A stretch of 64,000 bases of DNA, taken from CAVQOB01 sp963714325. Its GTDB lineage: Bacteria > Pseudomonadota > Alphaproteobacteria > Rhizobiales > Hyphomicrobiaceae. The stretch covers positions 310,001-374,000 of the forward strand of contig CAVQOB010000008.1 of the NCBI GenBank assembly GCA_963714325.1, given 5' to 3'. The position numbers and the translations under genes were made by a program. Of the stretch, positions 61,327-64,000 are shown one piece after another (position 1 is the stretch's first letter; each line of letters begins with the position of its first letter). The notes beneath the pieces are model-generated. The model worked only from the letters and a program-made list of their open reading frames with translations, searched no databases and was not told where the DNA came from.

Positions 61327-61618
61327 TTATCGGTCCCAGGTCGGCGTTTTGCGGGCAAGGCGCTTTAGAGCTGGAATAGACTTCGCTGGACGCTGCACCC
61401 ACGAATTCAAAGGCGGCCCAATCCTTGGCCGAAATTGTAACGATACTGCGATCAAGAACGTCCACTTCTGCGGCGTCCAGCGCCTTGCGTCGGACGAAAT
61501 CGCTCAAACTGGTCCGCGCTTGCTCAGAGGCTGCCTCAAGGAGCGTGCGCTCTTCGGTGCTGACGCGGACGCTGAGAACGGATGTCGCGCTGTCTTTGGT
61601 TTCAATGCGGTTTGCCAT
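61327..61618 (-). pseudogene. DUF1778 antitoxin (TacA-like), frameshifted near 61404-61407
   Basis: The ATG at 61618 starts a ribbon-helix-helix antitoxin (MANRIETKDSATSVLSVRVSTEERTLLEAASEQARTSLSDFVRRKALDAAEVDVLDRSIVTISAKDWAAFE). The open frame then reads FVGAASSEVYSSSK and runs to 61295, overlapping the toxin. The alternative frame gives the expected family end WVQRPAKSIPALKRLARKTPTWDR and stops at 61327, one base before the toxin ATG. Removing one T (minus strand) in TTTGAATTCGTGG joins them; length 292 = 3x97+1. The frameshifted protein keeps the DNA-binding part but has an altered toxin-neutralising tail. Confidence 0.75.
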
Positions 61619-61620
61619 GC

Positions 61621-61637
61621 GTATGACAATAGCATAC
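61621..61637 (-). promoter_or_regulatory. Inverted repeat at the antitoxin promoter, candidate operator
   Basis: GTATGACAATAGCATAC: arms GTATG and CATAC with a 7-base spacer, three bases upstream of the antitoxin ATG. The site is suited to autoregulation by the ribbon-helix-helix protein. Confidence 0.5.
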
Positions 61638-61718
61638 AATCTTGAGAATGCAATCACGTACTTGGGTGCCATCAGGCGGACGACACAATTCCCAATCCAG
61701 TTGCCGTGTCATACAGAA

Positions 61719-61748
61719 CTGTCAGCGCGACAATCTGGGTGAGAACGG
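61719..61748 (+). repeat. Possible degenerate terminal CRISPR repeat
   Basis: At exactly one period (61 bases) before the first intact repeat: starts CTGTCAGCG and ends GGGTGAGAACGG against CGGTTCAGC and GTGCGGGGAACGG. The middle has decayed. The spacing and ends fit a worn trailer-end repeat, but the match is weak. Confidence 0.35.
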
Positions 61749-61779
61749 GCTTGTTGTCGCGCATCGAAATGTTGAACCA

Positions 61780-64000
61780 CGGTTCAGCCCCGCGTGTGCG
61801 GGGAACGGTTCCCCGCCTCGTCGCCCCAGACGTCCCAGCCCGGTTCAGCCCCGCGTGTGCGGGGAACGGGGTCGCGGCCTCTCATCCAACGTGCAGCAGA
61901 TCGGTTCAGCCCCGCGTGTGCGGGGAACGGCACGCCTGGACCGATGTCCGGCTCACTGAACGCCGGTTCAGCCCCGCGTGTGCGGGGAACGGATCGGCTC
62001 CCAGCGCCCATTGTCCATCGTGTTGCGGTTCAGCCCCGCGTGTGCGGGGAACGGTGGGTACATGACGAAGATGCAGCGAAAACGCCGGCGGTTCAGCCCC
62101 GCGTGTGCGGGGAACGGCGCGATTGCTCCGGCGTCATCGCGGCGCCGTTTCGGTTCAGCCCCGCGTGTGCGGGGAACGGTCGTCGAGCGCGCCGGATAAC
62201 TCGGCGCATGCCCGGTTCAGCCCCGCGTGTGCGGGGAACGGCCGGCGATCTGCCAGTGGCGGACGTCCGGCCGCGGTTCAGCCCCGCGTGTGCGGGGAAC
62301 GGGCCGGCGCGCAGATCGAACACGCAGATGACGACGGTTCAGCCCCGCGTGTGCGGGGAACGGTTGCTCGCCAAGCGGCGCAGCGTTGAACCACGCCGGT
62401 TCAGCCCCGCGTGTGCGGGGAACGGTGCCACGTTGCGATATCGGCCAGGCGATGGCGATCGGTTCAGCCCCGCGTGTGCGGGGAACGGGCAGCGATGCGC
62501 CGGAGGTGTCGTCGCAGCGGTTCAGCCCCGCGTGTGCGGGGAACGGTCATGATCACTCGATGTTTGAGCGGGATCGGTTCAGCCCCGCGTGTGCGGGGAA
62601 CGGTCTGCTTGCCAGCTGCGCGAAATGTCGTGCAGCCGGTTCAGCCCCGCGTGTGCGGGGAACGGACGTCAAGCATCGACGTGTGTCCGACACGTCCTCG
62701 GTTCAGCCCCGCGTGTGCGGGGAACGGCGTGTTGCTTTGCATCGTCGAAGATGGTCACGTCGGTTCAGCCCCGCGTGTGCGGGGAACGGGATCGGCGAAG
62801 TGCAACGCAGGTCATCGATGCCGGTTCAGCCCCGCGTGTGCGGGGAACGGTCATCGGCCGTGGAATCGACGCTATCACAGACGGTTCAGCCCCGCGTGTG
62901 CGGGGAACGGATGCTCGCGGTGCATCATGAGCCGAGACCGGTTCAGCCCCGCGTGTGCGGGGAACGGCGGTCGCAGCGTCGAACCGGGCCATCGCGATCG
63001 GTTCAGCCCCGCGTGTGCGGGGAACGGTACGTCCGAGCGCAGCAGTCTCGAGCCGCGTCGGTTCAGCCCCGCGTGTGCGGGGAACGGCTCGGCATGTCTA
63101 ATCGTCATGCGACGAGCGTTCGGTTCAGCCCCGCGTGTGCGGGGAACGGTGGCCAGCGGCTCATGACCGACCGTCCGATCAGCGGTTCAGCCCCGCGTGT
63201 GCGGGGAACGGAAGCCATGCTGATGCCAGCCGCTAGAGCCGATCGGTTCAGCCCCGCGTGTGCGGGGAACGGGCCTTCGGATCTGATACACTTGCCAGCT
63301 ATGTCACGGTTCAGCCCCGCGTGTGCGGGGAACGGATCCATGTGAACATGATGTAGTCAGCGCCGTCCGGTTCAGCCCCGCGTGTGCGGGGAACGGATAC
63401 CAGTTCGGCCTTGAGTTCCGCCAGACGCCCGGTTCAGCCCCGCGTGTGCGGGGAACGGACGCTTTTCGTCGCGGACGAGCGTTGACGATCGGCGGTTCAG
63501 CCCCGCGTGTGCGGGGAACGGTAGCTGAAGGCCGATCTGCGCAATGATCTCGTCCGGTTCAGCCCCGCGTGTGCGGGGAACGGACAAGCAACCCAACGGC
63601 ACGGCGCCTCATGAGCCGGTTCAGCCCCGCGTGTGCGGGGAACGGTTTATGTGCTCAAATCGGCAGCCGGAGTCGACCGGTTCAGCCCCGCGTGTGCGGG
63701 GAACGGGGCAAACCGTTTGATGTTGACAGCCAAGTGAACGGTTCAGCCCCGCGTGTGCGGGGAACGGGCTCTCGGACCCACCTTGGCTCTCGGACCCACC
63801 GGTTCAGCCCCGCGTGTGCGGGGAACGGCTTGAAAGTGCCTGGAACGAAACGGCATGTACGGTTCAGCCCCGCGTGTGCGGGGAACGGGCAGCATCGAAC
63901 ACGCTATCAGTAGCGCGGCCGGTTCAGCCCCGCGTGTGCGGGGAACGGAAGTGGCAGTGCGCGGTGCTGCAATCGCCGCTCGGTTCAGCCCCGCGTGTGC
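61780..64000 (-). CRISPR. Type I-E-like CRISPR array, 37 repeats to the window edge
   Basis: 36 complete 29-base repeats plus a 20-base partial one at 63981-64000, with 36 unique spacers. Read on plus, each repeat begins CGGTTCAGCC, has the stem CCCCGC-GTGT-GCGGGG and ends GGAACGG; all 36 are identical. Spacers are mostly 31-34 bases, with three short ones (29 at 62489-62517, 28 at 62547-62574, 28 at 62911-62938). The type I-E assignment rests on repeat length, hairpin and the AACCG end of the minus-strand repeat (CTGAACCG handle, compare ATAAACCG in E. coli). Transcription is therefore on minus and the leader and cas genes should lie past 64000; none are in the window. Confidence 0.97.

Noticed and set aside
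61794..63913. Long open frames across the CRISPR array with repeated RFSPACAGNG/GSAPRVRGT peptides
   Set aside because: They are translations of the identical repeats; no ribosome sites and the phase follows repeat length, so they are not proteins.

Overview
The window is GC-rich chromosomal DNA from an alphaproteobacterium, most likely of the order Hyphomicrobiales (Rhizobiales). The signs are a fused-style petABC operon, a thyA-folA-hflKC-degP cluster, a soxXYZA cluster, tripartite tricarboxylate transport genes, and a tRNA-His that lacks the extra 5' G (G-1) and carries A73, a trait known from a group of alphaproteobacteria. The genus is not determined here.

Layout. 1-3.4 kb: 5' part of a trimeric autotransporter adhesin, an RlpA-like secreted protein and a small membrane protein, all on minus. 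3.7-11.6 kb: folate/thymidylate genes (thyA, folA), membrane proteostasis (hflK, hflC, DUF2065, Deg protease) and phospholipid genes (psd, pssA). Within about 1 kb here, hflC, the DUF2065 gene and the protease signal sequence each carry a one-base insertion. 11.6-17.2 kb: an extensin-like lipoprotein, then an iorA-iorB-soxX-soxY-soxZ-soxA operon on minus. 17.3-25.8 kb: a CoA transferase, RidA, an aminotransferase, MTA phosphorylase, the cytochrome bc1 operon, TrmL and a 2TM protein.

25.9-37.3 kb: after tRNA-His comes a tightly coupled plus-strand operon of eight genes: HyuA and HyuB (ATP-dependent lactam/hydantoin hydrolase family), a molybdenum hydroxylase (FAD subunit plus a fused FeS-molybdopterin subunit), a 6-hydroxynicotinate-reductase-like protein, a MarR regulator, a UPF0280 protein and a DUF1185 protein. 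Together they read as a reductive route for breaking down an N-heterocycle such as nicotinate, with HyuAB in the place where enamidase would be expected. This is the strongest candidate for a little-described system.

37.4-58.8 kb: a GGDEF-EAL protein, Uma2 nuclease, acyl-CoA dehydrogenase, a VapBC module with a clear operator, amidase, a TctABC transporter, valine and aromatic catabolic functions (enoyl-CoA hydratase, 3-hydroxyisobutyrate dehydrogenase, intradiol dioxygenase, HAD dehalogenase, chromene-carboxylate isomerase, QuiC-like dehydratase) and sulfoacetaldehyde acetyltransferase (xsc). A 520-base gap at 53.2-53.8 kb contains a strong stem-loop and a perfect palindrome and may be a structured RNA locus.

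58.8-64 kb: a putative integrative island. tRNA-Ser(GCU) is followed by a P4-type integrase, then a GNAT/DUF1778 toxin-antitoxin pair whose antitoxin is frameshifted, then a long type I-E-like CRISPR array (37 repeats up to the window edge) transcribed on minus, so leader and cas genes should lie beyond position 64000. A degenerate CRISPR repeat on the far side of the toxin-antitoxin pair suggests that the pair landed in, or was captured beside, the old end of the array.
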